Assembly: GCA_944380885.1 (NCBI GenBank)
Contig: CALWIZ010000030.1
Location: 1 to 34,199, forward strand
DNA length: 34,199 nucleotides
Reading direction: 5' to 3'
Source: an uncultured Clostridia bacterium
Lineage (GTDB): Bacteria > Bacillota > Clostridia > Oscillospirales > Acutalibacteraceae
Shown: positions 1 through 7,110 of the stretch, piece after piece
Numbering within the stretch: position 1 is the first letter of the stretch
Layout: each line of letters starts with the position of its first letter
Notes under the pieces: generated by a model
What the model saw: the letters and a program-made list of their open reading frames with translations, nothing else
Told to the model about the DNA's origin: nothing
Databases searched by the model: none
Program-made: the position numbers and the translations under genes

Positions 1-43
1 CAAGCTGGTCGCGGTTTTCTCTTCCCTTTACTATAACTTTCAT
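1..43 (-). CDS. Possible N-terminus of a gene running off the left edge
   Basis: An ATG at position 43 on the minus strand opens a frame of 14 codons that reaches the window edge (reads MKVIVKGRENRDQL). A TATAAT-like hexamer lies just upstream (54-59), but the ribosome site is weak and the start would be very close to the predicted transcription start. It follows the flotillin terminator on the same strand. The fragment is too short to assign a family, and it may not be a gene. Confidence 0.25.
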   Translation of the reverse strand, partial: MKVIVKGRENRDQL

Positions 44-71
44 CACCGCTTCTATTATACCTTATTTATGC

Positions 72-97
72 AAAAAAAGCCCAGCTTATACTGGACT
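72..97 (-). terminator. Rho-independent terminator of the flotillin operon
   Basis: On the minus strand a 7-bp stem (AGTCCAG/CTGGGCT, one G-U pair, 6-nt loop) is followed directly by a run of T. It sits about 70 bases beyond the flotillin stop codon. Confidence 0.75.
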
Positions 98-111
98 TTT
101 TCGACAGACTG

Positions 112-141
112 GAGCGGTCAAAGCATTTGCTTTGACCGCTC
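112..141. repeat. Perfect 13-bp inverted repeat downstream of flotillin
   Basis: The arms GAGCGGTCAAAGC and GCTTTGACCGCTC are separated by four bases. No T-run follows on the minus strand, so this is either the first half of a tandem terminator or an mRNA 3'-end stabilising hairpin. The intrinsic terminator at 72-97 lies just beyond it. Confidence 0.7.
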
Positions 142-166
142 TGTTTATATAATGATTTATATATTG

Positions 167-1591
167 CTATGAACCAGCTGTTTCATCTTTCACGGTATCG
201 GTTTCCGCTGCCGGAGCGGTTTCAGGTGAGTCAGAAATATCGCTTCCGAGAAATTCGGGTATTTTCATTCCCGCCATTTTAAATGTCTCGTTAAGCGGAG
301 GTATGGACTTCATCATACTTGAAAGAAAATTCGAGGTTGTGGAGCTTCCGTCCTTTCCACCCATTGAATCCCAAACTGTAACCTTATCAATCTTAAGGTT
401 CTTGATAGCCTCGACCTGAGTTTTAAGAAGTTCCTCAATCTTATCGGCAAGCATAAGCTGTACGGCGCAGTTCGGGTCGCCTCCGGCGGCATCAACCAGC
501 TTTTTGAAACCCTCCGCCTGCTTGGCGAGTATTTCCTGTGCACCGCGCGCCTGTGCTTCCATTGTGGCGTAGATGGCGTCCGCTTCACCGCGAGCCCTGC
601 GGCGTGCCTGTTCGGCTTCGGCTTCCGCCTCAAGCTCCATTCTTTCCTTTTCAATCTTTGCTTTTACGATTATATCAGCCTGCTGGGTTGCGGCGTCACG
701 CTGGGCACGGGCTTCTTCAGCCTGCTGTTGGGCGGCGTATGCTTCTTCAAGCGCTTTTGCCTCTGCGATTTTTTCGGCGGCTGTTGCGCGGCGGAGCGCG
801 TCTGCCTCGACCTCGCGGCGTGTGGCGTCAGACTGTGCTATCGCAGCCTTGGATTCGTTTTCACCGGCGATAGCGGCAGCGTTTGCTTCTGCAACCTGTA
901 TTCTTTGATCCTTTACCGCTTGGGACTCACCGATAGCACCGTCACGGTTCTTTTCCGCAACGGATTTTTTAGCGTCATTTATAGCCTTTGCGGCGGCTTC
1001 TTTACCGAGCGCCTCTATGTACCCTGATTCATCGGTAATATCCGTAACGTTAACGTTAATAAGACGCAGACCGATCTTTTTAAGCTCGGTTTCAACATTG
1101 TGGTAAACCGCCTCGACAAATTTGTCGCGGTCGGTGTTTATTTCCTCAATGTCCATTGTAGCGATGACGAGACGCAGCTGACCGAAGATTATGTCTTTTG
1201 CAAGCTCCTGAATTTCAGTGAGCTTAAGTCCGAGCAGACGCTCGGCTGCGTTCTGCATTGTTCCGGGTTCCGTGGAAATACCTACGGTAAAGCGCGACGG
1301 AACATCAACACGGATATTCTGATGCGAAAGCGCGTTTGCAAGGTCAACGTTAATTGATATCGGTGTCAGGTCAAGATATTCATATGACTGTATGACCGGC
1401 CAAACAAACGCCGCGCCGCCGTGTATACACTTGGCGGAACGTGCCGAGCCGTCCTTGTTGGTGCCGACCTTACCGTATATTACCATTATTTTGTCAGAAG
1501 GGCAGCGGCGGTATCTTGACAATAGAATAAGTATAAGCGAAAAAATCAAAACGCCAATGACTACAAGAAGTATTACAATATTTTCTGGCAT
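167..1591 (-). CDS. floT: Flotillin-family SPFH/band-7 membrane scaffold protein
   Basis: Flotillins are membrane-anchored scaffolds that organise functional membrane microdomains in bacteria. The 474-residue protein begins with a hydrophobic anchor (about residues 4-26). A band-7/SPFH domain follows (about 30-200). Next comes a long Ala/Glu/Gln-rich coiled coil (about 205-350) with the EA-repeat character of flotillins, then a less regular C-terminal tail. The length suits the FloT/YuaG branch better than the shorter FloA branch. The start ATG is preceded by GAGGAG. It is the last gene of an operon after a DUF1836 gene and an NfeD-like gene, with 26 bases to the latter; NfeD plus flotillin pairing matches yuaF-yuaG of Bacillus. 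The family call is firm, the FloT-versus-FloA label less so. Confidence 0.92.
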   Translation of the reverse strand: MPENIVILLVVIGVLIFSLILILLSRYRRCPSDKIMVIYGKVGTNKDGSARSAKCIHGGAAFVWPVIQSYEYLDLTPISINVDLANALSHQNIRVDVPSRFTVGISTEPGTMQNAAERLLGLKLTEIQELAKDIIFGQLRLVIATMDIEEINTDRDKFVEAVYHNVETELKKIGLRLINVNVTDITDESGYIEALGKEAAAKAINDAKKSVAEKNRDGAIGESQAVKDQRIQVAEANAAAIAGENESKAAIAQSDATRREVEADALRRATAAEKIAEAKALEEAYAAQQQAEEARAQRDAATQQADIIVKAKIEKERMELEAEAEAEQARRRARGEADAIYATMEAQARGAQEILAKQAEGFKKLVDAAGGDPNCAVQLMLADKIEELLKTQVEAIKNLKIDKVTVWDSMGGKDGSSTTSNFLSSMMKSIPPLNETFKMAGMKIPEFLGSDISDSPETAPAAETDTVKDETAGS

Positions 1592-1617
1592 AAATAACTC
1601 TCCTCTTTTATATATTT

Positions 1618-2310
1618 TTATTTACCGGCGGCGGTTACCGTTTCATCATTAAGCGGCTTTACAACAAGCGTGCTTTGATTGACTATACCGACAACCTTTA
1701 CCATCTGGTCGGTGTGCAGTGCGGTATGGGCGGTTGTAATTGCGCTTAGTTCAACATAACGCTCTTGAAGTGTGAGTGTCACCTTGCCGGAACCGCCCTC
1801 GTTTGCGGGAATCGGTATATAAACCTGCGCTGTTTTTCCGATTGCGTTTTTCAGTTCGAGATTTCCCTGATCCTGAAGCTTTAAACTCATTTTCAAGAAC
1901 AGCGCAATCACAAGAAGCGCAAGAAATCCGCCGGCAAAGGCTATTATGATAACGGCGGCTGAAGGAAGCGCAGTATCGCACAGCACTATTCCGAGCCATC
2001 CGCCTACCGCGAAAAACGCGACTATTCCCCTTACCGTGAAAATCCGCAGACCTGAAGAATGGTGCGCCGTATCGTGAAAAGCATCGTCGTGAGAATCGTA
2101 GGCGTCGGAATGGTCGGGTAAGTGACCGTCTGTAAAATCATGCCCGCTGCCGTCGGAAAATTCACCGTGGTCAATGTCGTGCGAGCCGCCTATACCTACC
2201 AGCAGAAGAATGGTCTGAAGAAAAAGCACCACAGTTGCAGGTATGGCAACCGCCGCAAAGCATTGCTGTAAAATGCTCATACCGTTCCACCAATCAGATA
2301 ACCATGTCAT
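1618..2310 (-). CDS. NfeD-like membrane protein, flotillin partner
   Basis: NfeD-family proteins are encoded beside flotillin/SPFH proteins and are thought to work with them at the membrane. This 230-residue protein has a hydrophobic segment at about 19-40 and a second membrane region of one or two helices at about 92-140. The C-terminal part (about 150-225) is a small beta-rich region typical of the NfeD OB-fold (IGKTAQVYIP onward). Between the first and second membrane regions, residues 42-86 form a loop extremely rich in His and Asp (9 His, 11 Asp), which I have not seen described for this family. It has a strong ribosome site (AAAGGGGG). It lies 36 bases after the DUF1836 gene and 26 bases before flotillin, so the three are probably one operon. 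Confidence 0.85.
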   Translation of the reverse strand: MTWLSDWWNGMSILQQCFAAVAIPATVVLFLQTILLLVGIGGSHDIDHGEFSDGSGHDFTDGHLPDHSDAYDSHDDAFHDTAHHSSGLRIFTVRGIVAFFAVGGWLGIVLCDTALPSAAVIIIAFAGGFLALLVIALFLKMSLKLQDQGNLELKNAIGKTAQVYIPIPANEGGSGKVTLTLQERYVELSAITTAHTALHTDQMVKVVGIVNQSTLVVKPLNDETVTAAGK

Positions 2311-2346
2311 TATATAAACCCCCTTTCTCTGATAACAGTATTATTG

Positions 2347-2925
2347 CTAATCAGTTATTGATTCGCTGAAAAGTCCGTTTAAGAGCGTATTCGCTTTCTG
2401 CTTGAGACGTGATGATATTGCGGCTGTAACCATAATATTCAGCGCTTTTTTAAGACATTCCTTTGAATCGAGCTTCGGCCCTTCATAATCGCGAAGCTGA
2501 CGTTCTATCGCCGCCTGTATATCATTCGCCGAAAAGATATTTTCATCCAGTTCGGATATAATGGCACACAGCCGGTTATAGAGTTCTCCCTCATCGATAA
2601 TATCATCTGATACATCGTCGGCAGAGCCGTTGACGTAATCCATCAGCCGGATTATTTTTTCGAGCTGAAGACAGTCTCGCAGTATACTGATAATAAGTAT
2701 ACGCGCAATTTGTCTTTCACCGTATTTTTTTCCGTCAGGACGCGGAACAAGACCGCGTTTAACCCAGTTTTGTATTGTGGACGCTTCAAGTCCCGTAATA
2801 CCTACAATTTGCGAAAGACTGAGACCTCCCGCCGCAGAGCATATTGAAGCCACTGCCGAAAATGCGTCAGCATCGCTGTTTTCCGCGCAGGGAAGAACCG
2901 TTCCGGGAATTGTTTTTACATTCAT
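2347..2925 (-). CDS. DUF1836 protein, MerR-like putative transcription regulator
   Basis: The 192-residue protein matches my recollection of the DUF1836 family. Residues 36-60 (LSLSQIVGITGLEASTIQNW) form a helix-turn-helix of MerR type. After it comes the wing-like VKRGLVPRPDGKKYGERQIARILI segment (given here in parts: VKRGLVPRP, KKYGERQIARILI), then a helical C-terminal region that could dimerise. It has no obvious ligand domain or metal-binding cysteines. It is the first gene of the flotillin operon, with AGGAGG seven bases before the ATG. The promoter just upstream (2964-2992) carries a palindrome inside its spacer, which would suit autoregulation. The function is inferred from fold and position only. 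Confidence 0.8.
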   Translation of the reverse strand: MNVKTIPGTVLPCAENSDADAFSAVASICSAAGGLSLSQIVGITGLEASTIQNWVKRGLVPRPDGKKYGERQIARILIISILRDCLQLEKIIRLMDYVNGSADDVSDDIIDEGELYNRLCAIISELDENIFSANDIQAAIERQLRDYEGPKLDSKECLKKALNIMVTAAISSRLKQKANTLLNGLFSESITD

Positions 2926-2963
2926 ATTCAGCCTCCTTACCGATGTTATCTGAGGTTGTTTTT

Positions 2964-2992
2964 ATTATACAATAAGTTCGTATGAACGTCAA
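2964..2992 (-). promoter_or_regulatory. Sigma-A promoter of the flotillin operon with a palindrome in its spacer
   Basis: Read on the minus strand, TTGACG and TATAAT are separated by 17 bases. The spacer overlaps the 12-base inverted repeat GTTCGTATGAAC (plus-strand 2976-2987). The AT-rich stretch from about 2993 to 3109 holds no gene I can support. Confidence 0.75.
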
Positions 2993-3109
2993 ATATAGAC
3001 AAATGACTATTTAAAACGATTTTATTCAAAAGCTTTATTTAGAATTAAATATCTTTAAAAATCATAAAAATTCAACGTTTTTCTCTTTTTTTCGCGTTTT
3101 TTGAAAATA

Positions 3110-3361
3110 TCAGGTATCCTCAAGCAAAAACTCATAACTTACATTAAATACATTTTTTAATGCAATCAGCTCTATGTCAGTTACAAAACGTTGACCGGTT
3201 TCAATACGTTGTATAGCGTTTTTATCCACATCAACTCCTAAAAGCTGCATTTTATCTGCGAGAATACGCTGAGACATTTTAGGAACTGCCGATTTACGTA
3301 GCTCTGCGATTCTTGTTCCGCATATGTTGTTTCTTCCGTTTTCAGTTTTGTTTTTAAACAT
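3110..3361 (-). CDS. Small XRE-family helix-turn-helix regulator
   Basis: This 83-residue protein is essentially a single Cro/CI-type DNA-binding domain. RIAELRKSAVPKMSQRILAD starts the domain, and NAIQRIETGQRFVTDIELIA contains the recognition helix and the family's typical I-E-x-G-x-R pattern. There is no ligand or oligomerisation domain. I chose the ATG at 3361 over the upstream GTG (3370), because AAAGGTGG then sits six bases before the start; the GTG would lie inside the ribosome site. It is transcribed away from spo0A and appears monocistronic. Two copies of TGACATTCA(G/C)TG upstream (3376-3387 and 3426-3437) are candidate operator sites. The target is unknown. Confidence 0.82.
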   Translation of the reverse strand: MFKNKTENGRNNICGTRIAELRKSAVPKMSQRILADKMQLLGVDVDKNAIQRIETGQRFVTDIELIALKNVFNVSYEFLLEDT

Positions 3362-3375
3362 AATAACCACCTTTT

Positions 3376-3437
3376 TGACATTCAGTGCTTGACAAAATTA
3401 TTATATGGTGTTATTATACGGATAATGACATTCACTG
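3376..3437. repeat. Paired TGACATTCA(G/C)TG repeats upstream of the XRE gene
   Basis: The same 12-base word with one difference occurs at 3376-3387 and 3426-3437, exactly 50 bases apart and flanking the promoter elements between xre and spo0A. The second copy is part of a palindrome ATGACAT-N7-ATGTCAT (3425-3445). This is a candidate binding site for the adjacent XRE protein. Confidence 0.5.
3389..3417 (+). promoter_or_regulatory. Strong sigma-A promoter directed toward spo0A but followed by hairpins
   Basis: TTGACA and TATTAT are separated by 17 bases. Transcription would start near 3424. The transcript would run into a weak hairpin with a T-run (3425-3451) and then a strong terminator at 3494-3524. 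Minus-strand TATAAT hexamers for the xre gene overlap it (3400-3405, 3413-3418). Confidence 0.6.
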
Positions 3438-3530
3438 TATGTCATTTTTTTAGGCAGTATGCCGTAAAAGACGTTTGATTCTGTTTATAAGTAAAAACTC
3501 CTTGAGGTCTCCTCAGGGAGTTTTCGTATA
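3424..3530 (+). ncRNA. Candidate short untranslated transcript (about 100 nt)
   Basis: The stretch is bounded by the consensus promoter at 3389-3417 and the intrinsic terminator at 3494-3524, and contains no convincing open reading frame. It could be a small RNA, or simply an insulated XRE-controlled promoter. The 3371-3693 gap otherwise holds only the spo0A promoter region. Confidence 0.3.
3494..3524 (+). terminator. Intrinsic terminator upstream of spo0A
   Basis: A 14-bp stem (AAAACTCCTTGAGG / CCTCAGGGAGTTTT, one G-U pair) with a 3-base loop ends in TTTT. No gene lies immediately before it on the plus strand. It would isolate spo0A from transcription starting at 3389-3417. Confidence 0.75.
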
Positions 3531-3607
3531 TTAAGAAATGCGAATATTCAGTTTTTGCATAGTCGAAATATAATAATAAATGTCTGTATATGTAAAAAAA
3601 TATAAGG

Positions 3608-3647
3608 TTTACACTATTTTTGTAATTATGCTTGAAATTAGTGTAAA
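3608..3647. repeat. Inverted repeat overlapping the spo0A promoter
   Basis: TTTACACTA at 3608-3616 and TAGTGTAAA at 3639-3647 are separated by 22 bases. The right arm sits in the spacer of the spo0A promoter and the left arm just upstream of its -35 box, as expected of a regulator's dimeric site. The binding protein is unknown. Confidence 0.5.
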
Positions 3648-3660
3648 ACCGTGGTAATAT
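3632..3660 (+). promoter_or_regulatory. Sigma-A promoter of spo0A
   Basis: TTGAAA and TAATAT are separated by 17 bases, with the start codon 33 bases further on. An AGTCGAA sequence at about 3560, one base off the 0A-box consensus TGTCGAA, lies upstream and could bind Spo0A itself. I found no convincing sigma-H promoter. Confidence 0.65.
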
Positions 3661-3693
3661 ATGTAAAGCAAAAATGTTGGAGGTAGCAAAATA

Positions 3694-4470
3694 ATGGGAA
3701 AAAAGTTAAAAATTGTCATTGCTGACGATTCTACGGAATTGGGGCAAAGCTGTTCAAAGGCGCTTAAAAGCTATGGAATGGACGTAATACTTTGTCAGAA
3801 AGACGGGCAGGAAGTACTTTCTAAAATAAAAAGCGAAAAGCCTGACGTTGTACTTGCGGATGTATTCATGCCTAATCTCGATATTATAGGCGTTCTGAAC
3901 AGTATCAAAGGTCTTGACAGCGGCGAAAAACCTATGATTATGGCTATGTCGAGCTTTGACAATCAGCGGCTCGAAAAGGAAACGCTTGATGCAGGCGCGA
4001 GCTATTACTTTCTGAAACCTTTTGACATAAATACCATGGCCGAACGTATAATACAGCTTTCTGGCTGGAAAAATGAGATTTCCCCCGTAGTTGTAAAGGA
4101 CAATGTCGTGACCGATCCGGAGCTTGAGCTTATGGTTACGGAAATAATACACCAGATAGGCGTGCCGGCTCATATCAAGGGTTATCATTATCTTCGCGAG
4201 GCAATAATACTTTCGGTTAAAAACAGCGATATAATAAATTCGGTTACAAAGGTTCTTTATCCGACGGTTGCGAAAAATCATTCAACAACATCTTCGAGAG
4301 TAGAGCGCGCTATACGCCATGCAATAGAGGTGGCATGGGACAGGGGAGACATAGACGTACTTAATTCCTATTTCGGTTATACCATTCAGAATGACCGCGG
4401 TAAGCCTACCAACAGTGAATTTATAGCTATGATAAGCGACAAGCTGAGGCTTCGGCTTAAAATAAGCTGA
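3694..4470 (+). CDS. spo0A: Sporulation master response regulator Spo0A
   Basis: Spo0A is the phosphorylation-activated transcription factor that commits clostridia and bacilli to sporulation. The 258-residue protein has a receiver domain (about 5-125) with acidic pair Asp11/Asp12, phospho-acceptor Asp56 and the conserved Lys in FLKPF. The C-terminal effector domain (about 150-258) carries the signature segments [25 protein letters not shown] and KPTNSEFIA found in all Spo0A proteins. The ribosome site GGAGG lies about ten bases before the ATG. In many clostridia spo0A follows recN/spoIVB; here the upstream neighbour is an unrelated XRE gene and spo0A stands alone. Transcription probably ends in the long hairpin at 4489-4537. 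Confidence 0.97.
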   Translation: MGKKLKIVIADDSTELGQSCSKALKSYGMDVILCQKDGQEVLSKIKSEKPDVVLADVFMPNLDIIGVLNSIKGLDSGEKPMIMAMSSFDNQRLEKETLDAGASYYFLKPFDINTMAERIIQLSGWKNEISPVVVKDNVVTDPELELMVTEIIHQIGVPAHIKGYHYLREAIILSVKNSDIINSVTKVLYPTVAKNHSTTSSRVERAIRHAIEVAWDRGDIDVLNSYFGYTIQNDRGKPTNSEFIAMISDKLRLRLKIS

Positions 4471-4480
4471 TTATATACAT

Positions 4481-4537
4481 AAAAAACAGCGCCGTGTACG
4501 TTACAGAAGAGAAGATTTTCTGTGACGTACACGGCGC
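4481..4537 (-). terminator. Long hairpin terminator between spo0A and rluA
   Basis: A 20-bp stem with one G-U pair (arms 4489-4508 and 4518-4537, nine-base loop) is followed on the minus strand by six T residues. It ends the pseudouridine synthase transcript. It lies 18 bases after the spo0A stop and may also work in that direction, though no T-run follows there. Confidence 0.85.
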
Positions 4538-4551
4538 AGTATATATGTGTA

Positions 4552-5541
4552 TCAGTTATTTGAATTGTCAAGAAGCTTACGGTATCCGCTGCCGAAAAGC
4601 TGTTCGGCAAACCATACTTCTTTAACAGTGAAACGCTTTCCGTTAAGATAATTGAGAATGCCGGCATCGGTTTTAAAATCAAATTTAAGACTGTAAGAAT
4701 ATAAAGCCTGCTTGTCAAAGCCCATTTTTTTGTCTGCGGAGGATTTACCGTATTTTCCGTCTCCGAGCAGCGGGTGACATATTGACGCCATATGTGCGCG
4801 AATCTGGTGGGTTCTTCCGGTCAAAAGTTCAACTTCGACAAGAGAGAGGCCGGCGCGGCTTTCAAGAACGGTGTAGCGTGTCTTTATGGTAAGTGAGGAG
4901 TCGGTTTTTCCGGATTTAAGGAAAACTTTATTTTTCTCCTCGTTTTTTTCAAGATATCCTTCAAGTAAATCTGTCTTTTTTTTCGGCACTCCGTGAATTA
5001 CCGCTAAATATTTTTTTTCGATTTCACGGTATTTTATTTTGTCGCACAAAATTCTCAGTGATTCAGCGTTTTTCGCGGCTATTACTATACCGCCCGTATT
5101 GCGGTCAATGCGGTTGGCAAGCGCGGGACGGAAGCTGTTTTCGTCCTGAGGCCTGTATTCGCCTTTGTCATACAGATAATGCTGTATTCTCGCTATCAGG
5201 GTGTCACCGTATTCGTTTTTGTCAGGGTGGACAAGAAGACCCTGCTTTTTGTCTGCGAGAAGTATGTTTTCGTCTTCATAAACGATATCGAGTTTTGCGG
5301 GGGCGGAGAGAAAATCGTATTTCGGCCGTACTGATACAAAAAATTCGTCGTTTATATAGGCTTCCACTGTATCGCCCTCTTTAAGGCGGGTGCTTATTTC
5401 CGCGCGCCTGCCGTTTACCTTTATGCGCTTTGTTCTTATGTATTTGAACATAAGCGATGAAGGCATGGCAGGACAGTTTTTTACAATGAATTTATCAAGA
5501 CGCTGCGAGGCGTCGTTTTTTGTTACGGTAAAGGATTTCAT
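4552..5541 (-). CDS. RluA-family 23S rRNA pseudouridine synthase
   Basis: RluA-type enzymes convert specific uridines in rRNA or tRNA to pseudouridine. Residues 1-60 form an S4-like RNA-binding region (SQRLDKFIVKN, IKVNGRRAE). The catalytic domain follows, with the motif NRIDRNTGG around the nucleophilic Asp146 (usual form HRLDRxTSG) and LLTGRTHQIRAH near the C-terminus. The frame is open further upstream, but I place the start at the ATG at 5541. The family's N-terminus begins there and GGAG is correctly spaced; the upstream extension overlaps the divergent radC promoter. The length of 329 residues is usual. It is transcribed divergently from radC and ends in a strong terminator. Its exact modification site cannot be told from sequence. 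Confidence 0.9.
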   Translation of the reverse strand: MKSFTVTKNDASQRLDKFIVKNCPAMPSSLMFKYIRTKRIKVNGRRAEISTRLKEGDTVEAYINDEFFVSVRPKYDFLSAPAKLDIVYEDENILLADKKQGLLVHPDKNEYGDTLIARIQHYLYDKGEYRPQDENSFRPALANRIDRNTGGIVIAAKNAESLRILCDKIKYREIEKKYLAVIHGVPKKKTDLLEGYLEKNEEKNKVFLKSGKTDSSLTIKTRYTVLESRAGLSLVEVELLTGRTHQIRAHMASICHPLLGDGKYGKSSADKKMGFDKQALYSYSLKFDFKTDAGILNYLNGKRFTVKEVWFAEQLFGSGYRKLLDNSNN

Positions 5542-5586
5542 ATGATAAGCTCCGTTAAATATTTTGATAAAAAAACTGTATTGTGC

Positions 5587-5615
5587 TTGAAATGACAGAA
5601 TTTTCATAATATAAT
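5587..5615 (+). promoter_or_regulatory. Sigma-A promoter of radC
   Basis: TTGAAA and TATAAT are separated by 17 bases, 37 bases before the chosen radC ATG. Confidence 0.75.
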
Positions 5616-5652
5616 GTAAATCAGTCAAACATTAACCGAAAGGAATGTGAAA

Positions 5653-6348
5653 ATGGAAGAAAACGTTCACAGCGGACACCGCGAAAGAGTAAGAAGGGAG
5701 TTTCTGAAAAACGGCTTTGATGAGGACACACCGCCGCATAAAATAATGGAAATGCTTCTGTTTTACAGCATTCCCCGAAAAGATACGAACGAAATAGCTC
5801 ACGAGCTTGTGAGCAGATTCGGCAGTATAGCCGGCATAATCGACGCTCCGGTCGATGAGCTGGTAAAAGTAAACGGTGTAAATACCAATACAGCCGCGCT
5901 TATTAAACTGATAATGCCTGTGGCTCGCCGCTATATGTTTGATAAGAAACGCAATACCCATAAATATTCCAATATCGATGAAGTAGGCAATTATCTTCTG
6001 AGCCGTTATATAGGTTACAGCAAAGAGGTGTTTTCAATTACTTCATTCAGCGGCAGCGGAAGCATACTCGGGTTCGACATATTAAGCGAGGGTGATGTGT
6101 CAGAGGTCAGCATATCCACAAGAACCGTTATCGAGGCGGTGCTTAAAAGACAGGCGGTATGCGCGATAATAGCGCATAATCATCCCGACGGAGTAGCTGT
6201 TCCGAGTGATAATGATATAGCTGTAACCTCGAATATCAAAAACGCGCTCGCTCATATAAACGTGCGTCTGCTTGACCATTTGATAATTGCGGACGGGGAT
6301 TATGTTTCAATGGCGCAGAGCAGGCTTTACAAACAGATTTTTGACTGA
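5653..6348 (+). CDS. radC: RadC/JAB-domain protein
   Basis: RadC proteins carry a JAMM (MPN+) metalloprotease-like fold; their cellular role is unsettled despite the old DNA-repair name. The 231-residue protein has an N-terminal helix-hairpin-helix-like half (RFGSIAGIIDAPVDELVKV, about 55-80). The C-terminal JAMM domain shows the metal-binding signature AHNHPDG followed by SDND (His-x-His ... Ser-x-x-Asp). I prefer the ATG at 5653 over the GTG two codons earlier, because AAAGGA is then about eight bases upstream instead of two. It is convergent with the response regulator gene (18 bases between stops), with no clear terminator between them. Confidence 0.92.
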   Translation: MEENVHSGHRERVRREFLKNGFDEDTPPHKIMEMLLFYSIPRKDTNEIAHELVSRFGSIAGIIDAPVDELVKVNGVNTNTAALIKLIMPVARRYMFDKKRNTHKYSNIDEVGNYLLSRYIGYSKEVFSITSFSGSGSILGFDILSEGDVSEVSISTRTVIEAVLKRQAVCAIIAHNHPDGVAVPSDNDIAVTSNIKNALAHINVRLLDHLIIADGDYVSMAQSRLYKQIFD

Positions 6349-6366
6349 CATTATTAAAAAATAAAA

Positions 6367-7077
6367 CTATTTTTCGGAGCGGCTTTCGGCAATCCGGTAA
6401 CCGACGCCGTTTTCAGTGAACAGGTACAGGGGATTTGAGCTGTCCTGTTCTATTTTTTTGCGCAGATTTGTGACATTTACTCTTAAAATACCGTTTCCGC
6501 CCGAAATCTGGGGACCCCATACCGATTTGATTATAAAATCGTAGGTGAGCACTCTGCCGGAATATCTGCAAAGCAGGGAAAGTATCTTGAATTCGTTTTT
6601 GGTAAGATGAATATTTTTTCCGGAAACGGTTACAGTATGGCTGTCATAATCCACGCGCAGCTCTCCGGAGACATAGCTTTTCTCCGTGTCAGAGCCTTTT
6701 GCTCTTTCCACAAGCTCGATTCTGCGTACCGCGGCACGGACGCGCGAAAGAAGCTCACCGGGGAAAAAAGGTTTTCTGATATAATCGTCTGCTCCGGCGT
6801 CGAGAATATCGGTTATCGCGCGTTCGGATACGTTTTCCGAAACCGCGATAACCGGACATGAATTATATTCATATAGCTTTTTAATAGTTTGAATACCCTC
6901 TTTCATAGGATAAAGCGGATCTATTATAAGTATATCAGGAGGACTTGAGGTAAAAGCTGTTTTGCACTCCCCGAAACCGGAAGCGACTGTAACCTCATAG
7001 CCTGCGGCTGTAAGAAGATTTTTAAGCAGACGGGAGCTCTGACGGTCGATGTCAGTCACAATAATTCTGCGTTTCAA
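6367..7077 (-). CDS. Orphan OmpR/PhoB-type response regulator
   Basis: A two-component DNA-binding response regulator, 236 residues. The receiver domain (1-120) has acidic residues Asp9/Asp11, phospho-acceptor Asp53 and the Lys of RKPF. A Ser (AVSE) occupies the usual switch Thr/Ser position. The winged-helix effector (about 135-232) shows LTKNEFKILSLLCRYSGRVL and RVNVTNLRKKIE, ending in GVGYRI; overall it is KdpE-like. No histidine kinase is encoded beside it. It lies 33 bases after an LCP-family gene on the same strand, so the two may be co-transcribed, which would hint at cell-envelope control. The partner kinase and targets are unknown. Confidence 0.9.
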   Translation of the reverse strand: MKRRIIVTDIDRQSSRLLKNLLTAAGYEVTVASGFGECKTAFTSSPPDILIIDPLYPMKEGIQTIKKLYEYNSCPVIAVSENVSERAITDILDAGADDYIRKPFFPGELLSRVRAAVRRIELVERAKGSDTEKSYVSGELRVDYDSHTVTVSGKNIHLTKNEFKILSLLCRYSGRVLTYDFIIKSVWGPQISGGNGILRVNVTNLRKKIEQDSSNPLYLFTENGVGYRIAESRSEK

Positions 7078-7110
7078 CTCCGCTCACCTCCGGTTAAATG
7101 CATATGCTGC

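Noticed and set aside
573..908. Long plus-strand Ala/Ser-rich open frames opposite the flotillin coiled coil
   Set aside because: They are antisense to a clear flotillin gene, share its compositional bias, and have no ribosome site or family resemblance.
3425..3478. Seventeen-codon frame (MTFTVC...) that begins at the predicted start of the 3389-3417 promoter
   Set aside because: It has no ribosome site, would need leaderless translation, and its first 21 bases are the hairpin/repeat; too little to call a gene.
5542..5628. Upstream extension of the pseudouridine synthase
   Set aside because: It covers the radC promoter and lacks a ribosome site; the ATG at 5541 has GGAG at proper spacing.
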